Shown: piece after piece, positions 35,949 through 43,233 of the stretch | Position numbering within the stretch: the stretch's first letter is position 1 | Layout: each line of letters opens with the position of its first letter | Source: Deinococcus hopiensis KR-140 | GTDB taxonomy: Bacteria; Deinococcota; Deinococci; Deinococcales; Deinococcaceae | Direction of reading: 5' to 3' | Assembly (NCBI RefSeq): GCF_900176165.1 | Contig: NZ_FWWU01000008.1 | Location: forward strand, 441,501-505,500 | DNA length: 64,000 bases | Position numbers and translations under genes: made by a program | The notes under the pieces: generated by a model | The model's database searches: none | What the model saw: only the letters and a program-made list of their open reading frames with translations | What the model was told of the DNA's origin: nothing

Positions 35949-37200
35949 GAAGCCCCGCCGCAACGTGCAGCGCTTTGTCCGCAAGGTTGCTCTGCCGAAG
36001 AGCGACCTGCTGGACAAACTGTCTCATGCGGCGGGGCAGCTCTATACACAGACCCTCGTTGCCTACTGGCGAATCCTCCGCAAGACGGGGACGGGTAAGA
36101 ATGGCCGCACGCCTGTCTTCCTCTCTCCGTATGGGATGGAGAAACTGCTTCCCAGCGATCCCGACAAGTTGCTGCACTCCCATACCTGTGACGCCGTCGT
36201 GGGCAACTTCTACGCCTCGATCAAGAGCGCGAACGAGCGCAAAAAGCAGGGCTGCAAGGACGCCAAATACCCCCGGAGACGCAAGTGGTTCTACAAGATC
36301 ACCTGGAAGTCGTCGGGGATTCGCCTCAAGGACGGCTACCTCACTCTTTCCACCGGGAAGGGCGTAGAGAACCTCGTCGTTCCCTGGGTGCATGATCTCC
36401 CCACGATGGTGGAGATCGGCTGGAAAAAGACGGGGGGCTACGAGCTGCGGGCCGTGTACGAGGTCGGCGCGATCCAGGCTTTGGGAGACGGCGTGGCAGC
36501 CATTGATCAGGGCGAACTCCGGACCGCCACCGTGTACGACGGCGAGAAAGCCACCATCTACTCGGGGCGGCTCGTCAAGAGCAAGTCTCGCTACCGGGCC
36601 AAGGTGATCGCCAAGTTGGATGCCAAGATTGCCAGGACCCGGAAGGGGAATGGCAAGCAGCCGAGCAGTCGTCGTCGGAAGAAGCTCATCCGTGCCAAGC
36701 GGCGTGTCACCCGCCAGATCGACCACCAGATTCGGGATATTCAGCACAAGCAAAGCAGTCACCTGGTCTCCACGCTGCACAACCAGGGCGTGCAGACAGT
36801 CGTCATCGGCGACATCAGAGACATCCGCAAGTCCATGCAGTACGGGCCCAAAGCCAACCAGCCTCTGCACAACTGGTCGTTCGGCAAGTTTCGCCAGATG
36901 ATCACGTACAAGGCCGAGCGGTTGGGAATGCAGGTCACGCTGATGGATGAGGCGTACACCTCGCAAACCTGCCCCGCCTGCACGAATCGCAAGAAGCCGA
37001 GTGGCCGCTTGTACGCATGCAAATGTGGGTTTGTGTGCGACCGGGACGCCGTGGGGTCGATGAATATCAGGGCAAAGTATCTGGGAACCTTCGGGAGACC
37101 AGTAGTTGGGGTCATGAGTCCCCCCGTCAGAGGCGTGCGGTATCGCCCGCAATTCTCGCGTCACTTGGCGCTTAACACGCCAAGAACCCCCTGCCTTTAG
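35941..37200 (+). CDS. tnpB: TnpB, RNA-guided nuclease of the IS200/IS605 element
   Basis: A 419-residue TnpB, relative of Cas12, which uses an RNA from the element's 3' end to cut the donor or empty site. Zinc finger: TCPACTNRKKPSGRLYACKC. RuvC-I Asp in VAAIDQGELRTATVYD (about residue 188), RuvC-III Asp in CDRDAVGSMNIRAKYL (about 366). At RuvC-II, where most TnpB have Glu in VxxED, the sequence is VIGDIRDIRK, so the catalytic acid is shifted or lost. The N-terminal wedge/REC part is normal. The guide RNA would come from the 3' end of this gene and the right-end hairpin. Confidence 0.93.
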   Translation: MSKKPRRNVQRFVRKVALPKSDLLDKLSHAAGQLYTQTLVAYWRILRKTGTGKNGRTPVFLSPYGMEKLLPSDPDKLLHSHTCDAVVGNFYASIKSANERKKQGCKDAKYPRRRKWFYKITWKSSGIRLKDGYLTLSTGKGVENLVVPWVHDLPTMVEIGWKKTGGYELRAVYEVGAIQALGDGVAAIDQGELRTATVYDGEKATIYSGRLVKSKSRYRAKVIAKLDAKIARTRKGNGKQPSSRRRKKLIRAKRRVTRQIDHQIRDIQHKQSSHLVSTLHNQGVQTVVIGDIRDIRKSMQYGPKANQPLHNWSFGKFRQMITYKAERLGMQVTLMDEAYTSQTCPACTNRKKPSGRLYACKCGFVCDRDAVGSMNIRAKYLGTFGRPVVGVMSPPVRGVRYRPQFSRHLALNTPRTPCL

Positions 37201-37247
37201 GCATGGGGAGACTCAGCGTAATCTCCCCATCCACTACTCCTTTTGGG

Positions 37248-37330
37248 GCGGTTTTCTCTCTCCCAGCCACACATTTTCCAGACACAATGGACACACCACG
37301 CACGCTTGGAACAGAGCAAACATGCGACCC
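37248..37330 (+). promoter_or_regulatory. Shared leader, copy 3
   Basis: 83 bases. GCGGTTTTC, CCACACA, 8 bases, GACACA, 4 bases, GACACACCA, then TTGGAACAGAGCAAACATGCG and ACCCATGAACGAAGC. ACACA blocks stand 13 and 9 bases apart, as in copy 4. Confidence 0.8.
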
Positions 37331-38116
37331 ATGAACGAAGCCCTGATGACCGCCCTCGCCTCCGCCCTGGAAGCCCGCGTCGCGGTCGACGCTGGCCGCT
37401 TCGACGAGGCCCGCCAGCTGCTCGTGATCATGGACGAGCATCTCGATCAGGGCCAGGGAGGCAACGCTGCCCACAGCGCCCGCCGTAAGAAGATCCTGCG
37501 CCTGGAATCCGAAGTGCGCGACCTGCTGCCCGCCGCCGAGACCCCGACTGCCAAGGCTGCGCCAGTCGTCGAAGCGACCCCTACCGATGTTGAGGTGTCC
37601 GACGCTCCGGTCGTGACGCCCGTTGCCGCCTCTACGGCCGACGACGTGGCCCCTCCTGTGGCTCAGGCCTCCACGGACCCGAAGGAGGTCACGTCGCCCG
37701 CTCTGGAGCCTGTGGCCGCCAAGAAGAAGGGCGTGGCCGCGCCTCAGCATCTGCCTGCGGAGGCCTGGGCCCTCGTCGGGGAGGCCCTGCGCGCCGAAGG
37801 AGCCGACGTGGCCACGCTGGACGCCCTGGCGGCCCGCCACCGCTACATGGTGAAGGCTCGCACCGAGCGCAACACTTACGGCATGAAGGTGGCCGAGCGT
37901 CTCGCCCTGCAGGCCGAGGTCGAGGCCGCAGCCCTACGCGGCGACGTCGATGCGGCGAACAAAGCCTGGGACCGTCTGTTCGACGTCGTGACCGCCATCC
38001 GCGGCGCTGCTCAGAAGCTGCGCCGTGCCGGCACGCCGGATCCGGAAAAGGACCGTGACTACGACGCAGCCCGGGTGGACAGCTTGAAGATCAAGGCCTG
38101 GGCGCGGGGCAGGTAG
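37331..38116 (+). CDS. Shared-leader gene 3: hypothetical protein with Ala/Pro-rich linker, 261 aa
   Basis: Begins MNEALMTALASALEARVAVD. Residues 1-70 are helical (a TPR-like hairpin GRFDEARQLLVIMDEHLDQG); residues about 75-140 are an Ala/Pro/Val-rich linker (TPVAASTADDVAPPVAQAST); residues 140-261 form a second helical domain (HLPAEAWALVGEALRAEGAD, VAERLALQAEVEAAALRGDV). No family recognised. The linker between two helical parts suggests an adaptor. It starts with the same leader as its neighbours and ends before the yojF-bshB2 operon. Confidence 0.7.
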   Translation: MNEALMTALASALEARVAVDAGRFDEARQLLVIMDEHLDQGQGGNAAHSARRKKILRLESEVRDLLPAAETPTAKAAPVVEATPTDVEVSDAPVVTPVAASTADDVAPPVAQASTDPKEVTSPALEPVAAKKKGVAAPQHLPAEAWALVGEALRAEGADVATLDALAARHRYMVKARTERNTYGMKVAERLALQAEVEAAALRGDVDAANKAWDRLFDVVTAIRGAAQKLRRAGTPDPEKDRDYDAARVDSLKIKAWARGR

Positions 38117-38247
38117 GCCGCATAAGCAAGGGAGAGGTGGAGCTCTCATAGCAGTCGGTCATCCTAAATCTTTTCAGCGACGACACTTTTAAGCAGGTGC
38201 TATGGAGCGTCGTACACTGGCGTATTCGCTGGCCATCAGGAGGACGC

Positions 38248-38598
38248 ATGGAAGCCATTGACCGAGACGCTGTACAAGCCGAGTTGTCCCGCCGAACGGG
38301 CACTCACTTGTACCTCCATCTGGAAACCAGTACCGGGGCCTATGCGGGATTGCAGGACAAAAAAATGCCTACTGTGGCGGCATTTGTACGCAACGTCCCC
38401 GTCTGCTACGAACGGGGGACCCTCACTGGCAACGGACCTTACCGGGTTGGTCTCAAGTTGCCAGACGGCTGGGTGTACGCCGAGGGCCTGACTGACTGGC
38501 AGTGTGATGATCAGGACCGCCTTCTACTGGCAGGCCATGACGACGCTGGAGCACTCCTGGTCGGGCTGCAACTGAGTTTCATGCCGTTCCACTCCTAG
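38248..38598 (+). CDS. yojF: YojF family protein, partner of BshB2
   Basis: A 116-residue protein of the YojF (DUF1806) family. ATG 38248 follows AGGAGGACGC, a strong ribosome binding site; the open frame upstream is not used. Conserved stretches: HLYLHLETSTGAYAGLQDKK, GNGPYRVGLKLPDGWVYAEG, and the end VGLQLSFMPF. In Bacillus and Deinococcus it sits directly before bshB2, as here (10 bases apart). Its own activity is not known; the constant pairing suggests it assists the bacillithiol deacetylase. Confidence 0.9.
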   Translation: MEAIDRDAVQAELSRRTGTHLYLHLETSTGAYAGLQDKKMPTVAAFVRNVPVCYERGTLTGNGPYRVGLKLPDGWVYAEGLTDWQCDDQDRLLLAGHDDAGALLVGLQLSFMPFHS

Positions 38599-38608
38599 AG
38601 GTCTCGAT

Positions 38609-39334
38609 ATGCCGGATCAACCCATCCTGGTGGTCTTCCCTCATCCCGACGACGAGACTTTCGCTCTAGGCGGGCTTCTGGCGCGTCACGCCGCAGAAGG
38701 CACGCCTCTCACCTACTTGTGTGCAACACGGGGAGAAGCGGGACGCAACATGGGGCATCCTATTGTTGCCACCCGAGAAACCTTGCCTGAAATCCGGGAA
38801 GCTGAACTCCGGGAGGCCTGCTCGATCCTGGGCATCCGAGATGTGCGCCTGCTGGGTTTTCGGGACCGCATGCTCGAATTTGAGGCCCTGGAAGATCTCG
38901 CCCGGCCCGTCGCAGAGGCACTCCTTGAGCTGAGACCGTCGCGGGTGTACACGTACTATCCGGAACACGGCTACCACCCTGACCATGACGCCATGTCCCG
39001 CGCGGTCGTCTTGGCGATTGGGGGTCTTCCCGCCGATCAACGCCCCCTCCTTCTCGGCACCGTATTTAGCGAAGCTGCCTTGGCTGCGTTGGGTGAACCG
39101 GATGAAGTGATTCCCACAGCGGCGTATGGAGAGACTTTACGCGCGGCCCTACGAGCACACCGCACGCAGACTGCCGCAATGATGGCCGAAACCGAGCGAC
39201 GGATGGCGGAAGATGAGGGGTTCCGAGCTCAGGTAGAGGAGGCGAGGAGCAAGATGGCCGCCAAGTTGTGGGTCTACCCCATGGATACAAACGGCGTGCG
39301 ACGCCCACCTCAAGAATCACCAGTCTCTGCTTGA
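38609..39334 (+). CDS. bshB2: Bacillithiol biosynthesis deacetylase BshB2
   Basis: A 241-residue zinc hydrolase of the LmbE/PIG-L family that removes the acetyl group from GlcNAc-malate (and can act on bacillithiol conjugates) in bacillithiol synthesis. The metal-binding motif VVFPHPDDETFALGGLLARH (two His/Asp ligands) and the third ligand in YYPEHGYHPDHDAMSRAVVL are intact. It forms an operon with yojF, placed inside the shared-leader array. Bacillithiol is the major low-molecular-weight thiol of Deinococcus and Firmicutes; whether this plasmid copy is the only bshB is unknown. Confidence 0.93.
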   Translation: MPDQPILVVFPHPDDETFALGGLLARHAAEGTPLTYLCATRGEAGRNMGHPIVATRETLPEIREAELREACSILGIRDVRLLGFRDRMLEFEALEDLARPVAEALLELRPSRVYTYYPEHGYHPDHDAMSRAVVLAIGGLPADQRPLLLGTVFSEAALAALGEPDEVIPTAAYGETLRAALRAHRTQTAAMMAETERRMAEDEGFRAQVEEARSKMAAKLWVYPMDTNGVRRPPQESPVSA

Positions 39335-39420
39335 CCGGAAGTTCTGCGGGCGCTGGAGGATACGTGCCCTGCAGTGGCTCACCGCGCCTTGAGCAGACGA
39401 GGAGAGTAGGTGTCGCTGAT

Positions 39421-39500
39421 GGGCTTTCTGCCATCTGGGACACACAATCGGGACACAAACGACACACCACCCGGAGCCGCAACAGAGCCAACATCACGTC
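39421..39500 (+). promoter_or_regulatory. Shared leader, copy 4
   Basis: 80 bases. ACACA at three places 13 and 9 bases apart (GGGACACACAATCGGGACAC, CGACACACCACCCGG), then CGCAACAGAGCCAACATCAC and GTCATGAACGA. The first ATG of other copies is ATC here, so the second ATG is the start. Confidence 0.75.
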
Positions 39501-39743
39501 ATGAACGACGCGCTCACTGCCCCTGCCCTCCGCTCCTTCGACCTCGTCCACTGGGGCGTGGAGAACAGCTTCGTCCGCGTGCAGGTCCGCGGCCCTCACG
39601 ACCTGACCAACCAGCTGCTCAAAGTTACGGGCGTGACCGGCCGCCTCAGCTGGGACGAGGCGCACGAGCTTGCCTGTGCTGCGTGGGCGAGTGGGCTGCC
39701 GCAGGACCTGCGCGGGGTGTCCATGGAGGTCAGCTGGGGCTAA
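39501..39743 (+). CDS. Shared-leader gene 4: hypothetical protein, 80 aa
   Basis: Begins MNDALTAPALRSFDLVHWGV. Small, soluble, mixed alpha/beta: VRVQVRGPHDLTNQLLKVTG, then GRLSWDEAHELACAAWASGL. No family recognised. Starts with the conserved MN[D/E]A of the array, follows bshB2, and is followed after 60 bases by the fifth copy of the leader. Codon usage matches its GC-rich neighbours. Confidence 0.6.
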   Translation: MNDALTAPALRSFDLVHWGVENSFVRVQVRGPHDLTNQLLKVTGVTGRLSWDEAHELACAAWASGLPQDLRGVSMEVSWG

Positions 39744-40039
39744 GACATGCCGCCCGCCCCATCTCTACCTACCCTTCAGGGTAGGTTCTTCTCCGTCCTT
39801 ACAACGGTTTTCTGCACAGAATGGACACACCAGCCGGGGCCGAAGCAGAGCAAACATGGTAAATACTCAGCGCGACATCAAATCTCATCCTTGACAGCGC
39901 GGTGAGCGTCGGTGGCGTGGAGAGGACGCTTACCCTGGGCAGCGTCGGGGAAGTGGAAGGTGCCGATTTCAACATTGTGCGGCTGATATTCGGTCATATC
40001 GGCTCCTGAGGCGTACCTGTCTCATGGTCAGCATCTGTC
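39744..40039. other. Intergenic: orphan leader and no gene
   Basis: About 300 bases containing leader copy 5 and a region (39890-40039) in which I see no gene. It separates cassette 4 from the converging RCC1-repeat gene. Confidence 0.5.
39801..39855 (+). promoter_or_regulatory. Shared leader, copy 5 (orphan)
   Basis: ACGGTTTTC, then AATGGACACACCAGCCGGGG and CGAAGCAGAGCAAACATGG. After its ATG only 11 codons remain (MVNTQRDIKSHP), stop: the gene has decayed or been replaced. Confidence 0.7.
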
Positions 40040-42139
40040 TCAGGGCGTGGGTTGGGCCACGCCGGTCAAGCCGCTCACCAGCACGGGCATGGAACTGTTG
40101 GTCATGGTGCCGTTGCCGAGTTGCCCTTCAGTGTTGCGGCCCCAGGTCCTCACGGAGCCGTCGGTCTTGACGGCCAGGCTGTAACTGCCGCCGCTTGCCA
40201 CGCTGACCGCATCCGTCAGTCCACTGACGGTCACGGGCGTGGAGCGGGCGGTCGTGGTGCCGTCGCCGAGTTGCCCAGAGCTGTTCAGGCCCCAGGTCCG
40301 CACGGTGCCGTCAGCCTTGAGGGCCAGACTGTGAGAGTACCCACCAGCCACGCTGACCACACCCGCCAGTCCGCTGACGCTCTTGGTCGTGGTGCCGTCG
40401 CTGAGTTGCCCAGCGTTGTTGGATCCCCAGGCCCGCACGGTGCCGTCAGGCTTGAGGGCCAGACTGAACTGATTGGCAGCGACCACGCTGACCACATCCG
40501 TCAATCCACCAACGGTCACGGGTGTGGAGCGGGTGGTCCGGGTGCCGTCGCCGAGTTCCCCATAGTCGTTGCGGCCCCAGGCCCACACGGTGCCGTCGGC
40601 TTTGAGGGCCAGGCTATGAGAGAAGCCGCCGGTCACGCTGACCACGTCCGTCAGCCCGCTAACGGTCACGGGCGTGGAGCTAAACGCCACCGTGCTGTTG
40701 CCGAGTTGGCCGTCGGCGTTATCGCCCCAGGCCTGCACGGTACCGTCGACCTTGAGGGCCAGGCTGTGCTGATAGCCACCGGACACGCTGATCACGTCCG
40801 TCAGTCCGCTGACGGTCACGGGCGAGGAGCTCCTGATCCGGGTGCCGTCGCCGAGTTGCCCAACGTTGTTGTATCCCCAGGTCCGCACGGAGCCATCGGC
40901 TTTGACGGCCAGGCTGTGATTGCTGCCGCTCGCCACGCCAACCACATCTGTCAATCCACTGACCAGCACGGGTGTGGAGCGGACGGTCGTGGTGCCGTCG
41001 CCGAGTTGCCCGAAGCCGTTGCCGCCCCACGCCCGCACGGTGCCATCGGCCTTGACGGCCAGACTGTGAGAGAGGCCGCCTGCAATGGCGGTATTGAATG
41101 GGTTGATCCCGGTGATGGTCTGGGTCAGCAACGGCGTGACGCTGCCCGGTACCGGGCAGCTGGTCCCGTCGTAGACGCTCAGGGTGTGATCACCCTTGGC
41201 CGTGACCTCCACCCGGAAGCGGTGGGGGAACGCCAGGGTGGAGATGTCCTGCAGCGACACGCCGCTGTCGCTACACAGCACGGCCGAAGTTGAGGTCAGG
41301 ATGTCGTAATACGCTGGTAGGCTGCGCGGCGTGCTGCCGCTCGACATGGGGAATTGGGTGTAGTTGCCGAACGTCTGGGTGTCGCGGTGGTACTGCTGTA
41401 CGGCCGATCTGAGTTGGGTGGTCTCGACCGCCGCGGCAAACCGCAAGGAGAAGCTGAAGGGGTCGTGGGCGGCGCCCGCCGGGTCTATTGGCAGATCCAC
41501 CGCGAAGGTCACGTTGGTACTCGCTCCATTCGCCAGGCTCGGCGTTACCTGCCAGCCGTAATTCTGAATTCCCGGCGTGATGACCGTGCTGACGTCCAGG
41601 TTCGTCACGAAGGGGCTGCTGTCGGCATCGACCACCGCCTGACCGGTCGAGGGTTTGAGACTCTTGCCCTGGGTGGGCGTCAAGCTTCCGGCTTTGCTGG
41701 AAGCGTCGCTGCCGTCGAAGTACTTCAGGTTGGTAAATGGCGTGCTGCTGCCACTGGAGATGACCGGCAGGAACACAAGTTCGTTCAGGGCCTGGCCGCT
41801 GTTGTTGGTGACCCGGAACGTCGCCCGGACATGGCGGGTCTGGGCCGCATTGACCACGAAGGTCGAGACGCCGAGCTGGGTAAAGGTCAAGTCACTCGCG
41901 CCGCTGGGCCCGTCCACCAGGCGCTGGGCCTGCAACTCGGGCGTGGGGAGACGCTGTGCGGTGACGTTGAAATCCGCTGCTCCAATGCGTTGGAACGACA
42001 CCTCATAGAGCTTGCCCGTCGTCTGCGGGTCAGCTGAATTGACCGTGGCACCCGGCGAGGTGAGCTGGTTTTGCTGCTGGCCGCAGGCGGCCAGCAGCAG
42101 GGTGGGAAGCAGCAACAACAAGCGTGGGGCGAGCAGCAT
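40040..42139 (-). CDS. RCC1-repeat lipoprotein, 699 aa
   Basis: Lipoprotein signal MLLAPRLLLLLPTLLLAACG (Cys at 19 is the lipidation site), so it is anchored to a membrane facing the periplasm or surface. Residues about 40-330 form a beta-rich domain (Ig-like, unknown); residues about 360-699 hold seven RCC1 repeats of about 50 residues, each with HSLALKADGTVRAWG, GQLGDGTTT and STPVTVSGLTDV, which fold as a seven-bladed propeller. Repeat five is shortened. The DNA repeats of about 150 bp are highly similar, so copy number may vary. Such secreted RCC1 proteins probably bind ligands or surfaces. Confidence 0.93.
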   Translation of the reverse strand: MLLAPRLLLLLPTLLLAACGQQQNQLTSPGATVNSADPQTTGKLYEVSFQRIGAADFNVTAQRLPTPELQAQRLVDGPSGASDLTFTQLGVSTFVVNAAQTRHVRATFRVTNNSGQALNELVFLPVISSGSSTPFTNLKYFDGSDASSKAGSLTPTQGKSLKPSTGQAVVDADSSPFVTNLDVSTVITPGIQNYGWQVTPSLANGASTNVTFAVDLPIDPAGAAHDPFSFSLRFAAAVETTQLRSAVQQYHRDTQTFGNYTQFPMSSGSTPRSLPAYYDILTSTSAVLCSDSGVSLQDISTLAFPHRFRVEVTAKGDHTLSVYDGTSCPVPGSVTPLLTQTITGINPFNTAIAGGLSHSLAVKADGTVRAWGGNGFGQLGDGTTTVRSTPVLVSGLTDVVGVASGSNHSLAVKADGSVRTWGYNNVGQLGDGTRIRSSSPVTVSGLTDVISVSGGYQHSLALKVDGTVQAWGDNADGQLGNSTVAFSSTPVTVSGLTDVVSVTGGFSHSLALKADGTVWAWGRNDYGELGDGTRTTRSTPVTVGGLTDVVSVVAANQFSLALKPDGTVRAWGSNNAGQLSDGTTTKSVSGLAGVVSVAGGYSHSLALKADGTVRTWGLNSSGQLGDGTTTARSTPVTVSGLTDAVSVASGGSYSLAVKTDGSVRTWGRNTEGQLGNGTMTNSSMPVLVSGLTGVAQPTP

Positions 42140-42211
42140 GACGTCTCCTGCAGTCTAGGCGAGGGGTCCAACCCCGGCAGACTGGACCAGGATCTAGAAA
42201 GAAGGCGTTCG

Positions 42212-42249
42212 GCAGGTTACGTCCGAGATGCCCTCACCTTACCTCATCC
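42212..42249 (+). repeat. 38-bp dispersed repeat R, copy 1 of 3
   Basis: Consensus starts GCAGGTCACGTCCGAGATGC, ends CTACCTCATCC. Other copies at 45859-45896 and 57401-57438, all in the same orientation and intergenic or near gene starts; a GGCTGCTGAG-like piece follows each. Here it lies just upstream of the shared-leader gene at 42285. Confidence 0.8.
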
Positions 42250-42266
42250 CACCCGGCTGCTGAGTC

Positions 42267-42284
42267 GTCACCAAACATGCACCC
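42267..42284 (+). promoter_or_regulatory. Shared leader, copy 6 (3' end only)
   Basis: Only the last part, CACCAAACATGCACCC before ATGAACGAAGC, is conserved. The upstream part is replaced by repeat R. The first ATG is out of frame here, confirming the second as the start. Confidence 0.65.
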
Positions 42285-42584
42285 ATGAACGAAGCGAACA
42301 CCGCCCTCGCCGCCCGCCTGCCCCTCGAAGGGCCGCTCTGGGTTGTCCTGCAGGAGGCCCTCAAGCTGCTGCCCGGCGCACCGGTCCAGATCCAGGTCAA
42401 TGCCATTGGCTGGGATCTGATGAAGCCTGTCCGCCTCCTCGCTGGCGGCTGGCCCACCGACAGCCTGGAGCTGGGCGGCTTCGCAGACGGGGAGGAGGAC
42501 GTCCACCCCGGCTTCGTGACCACCGATGGCCTGGGCGAGCAGCTGCGCGAGGAATGTGCTCAGCGGGCCTTCGCCGAGCGCTAG
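42285..42584 (+). CDS. Shared-leader gene 5: hypothetical protein, 99 aa
   Basis: Begins MNEANTALAARLPLEGPLWV. A small acidic protein with VLQEALKLLPGAPVQIQVNA, LAGGWPTDSLELGGFADGEE and GLGEQLREECAQRAFAER. I do not know the family. It lies downstream of the divergent RCC1 gene and has the conserved MNEA start and ACATGC leader end of the array, but the upstream part is repeat R. This may be a hybrid of two kinds of control module. Confidence 0.6.
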   Translation: MNEANTALAARLPLEGPLWVVLQEALKLLPGAPVQIQVNAIGWDLMKPVRLLAGGWPTDSLELGGFADGEEDVHPGFVTTDGLGEQLREECAQRAFAER

Positions 42585-42722
42585 GGGAGATAGCGTATTC
42601 AGTACCTGTAAGCAAGATGTTTGCTATGCACGTTCCTTGGTCTGCGACCCCTTATAAGTCGTAGGTGCAGGGCGAGATGGAAGGCAGGAAAGCCGATTGG
42701 CTCCCCTGCTTATGGTGACCCC

Positions 42723-43115
42723 TCAGGAAGATTGCTGTTGTGACCCAGGATGGACCAGGAAGCTTCGAATCACCCGATGTCGTGCATATTCTGGCTGAGC
42801 GGCGCACGCCGCCTGATGTGCTTTCTCGGCGAAGCGCGACATGGCTTCACTCAAGGCCCTCCAGGACACCCTGGCCGCGCGGACCGCTGCAACTGTATCG
42901 GTGAGTGTGATCTCTACTTCGTCGCCGTCATGCTGGAAGGTCAATCCAAAACCCAGCCAGTCCAGGTTCCAGTGGAGAAATTCCCCGGCGGGAAGTGCCT
43001 GAAGCCGTCCTGGAAGCCATGCAGCGAGTGTGGGCAGAGGAAGAACAAGTCCTGGCACACCCCATAACTTCTGGATGTACGTCTGTTCACTGCTCTCCCT
43101 GCCCACTAAGTACAC
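42723..43115 (-). CDS. Hypothetical protein, 130 aa
   Basis: Starts at 43115 with MYLVGRESSEQTYIQKLWGV. Middle: LPAGEFLHWNLDWLGFGLTF, FQHDGDEVEITLTDTVAAVR, then WRALSEAMSRFAEKAHQAAC. Soluble, alpha/beta, no signal peptide. I do not recognise the family, but the amino-acid pattern and the lack of a good competing frame make it a likely real gene. It is alone on its strand between the cassette at 42285 and the second IS5-like element. Confidence 0.6.
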   Translation of the reverse strand: MYLVGRESSEQTYIQKLWGVPGLVLPLPTLAAWLPGRLQALPAGEFLHWNLDWLGFGLTFQHDGDEVEITLTDTVAAVRAARVSWRALSEAMSRFAEKAHQAACAAQPEYARHRVIRSFLVHPGSQQQSS

Positions 43116-43233
43116 CGCACCTCACGTTGCGACTTTTCAGGAGGGCACCGAAAAGTCTCCACTCCCGGTGAGCTGCACATTTTCCGCTTCTCACTCCGCT
43201 CGGTTGATCTAAAGATCAACTACGGTGTACTTA

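Larger units (their letters stand above)
35440..37212 (+). mobile_element. IS200/IS605-type element with tnpA and tnpB
   Basis: Both ends carry related imperfect palindromes rather than inverted repeats: left CCCCTTCCTTCAGGTATGGG (about 35445-35464), right CCCCTGCC-TTTA-GGCATGGGG (about 37187-37208), as in ISDra2-like elements that move as single-strand circles by TnpA. A second left hairpin, GCCCCC-GAA-GGGGGC, lies at about 35475. Both genes are intact, so the element may be active. It separates cassette 2 from leader 3. The exact ends are estimates. Confidence 0.85.

Noticed and set aside
35914..37164. 416-residue minus-strand frame
   Set aside because: Antisense to tnpB, which has complete motifs.
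40090..41070. Regular repeats of about 150 bp, considered as CRISPR or satellite
   Set aside because: They encode the RCC1 blades in frame; no CRISPR array with short repeats and unique spacers is present anywhere in the window.
41143..41162. 20-bp perfect palindrome GCTGCCCGGTACCGGGCAGC
   Set aside because: It lies in the coding sequence of the RCC1 protein, where GC-rich codons can give this by chance, and there is no second copy or partition gene next to it.
40052..41293. 413-residue plus-strand frame with HGRG/DHxRQS repeats
   Set aside because: Antisense of the RCC1 repeats; its repeats follow from the DNA repeats of the real gene.
34388..42584. Classical integron cassette array
   Set aside because: No integrase gene and no attC-like sites; the conserved module sits 5' of each gene and ends in the start codon.
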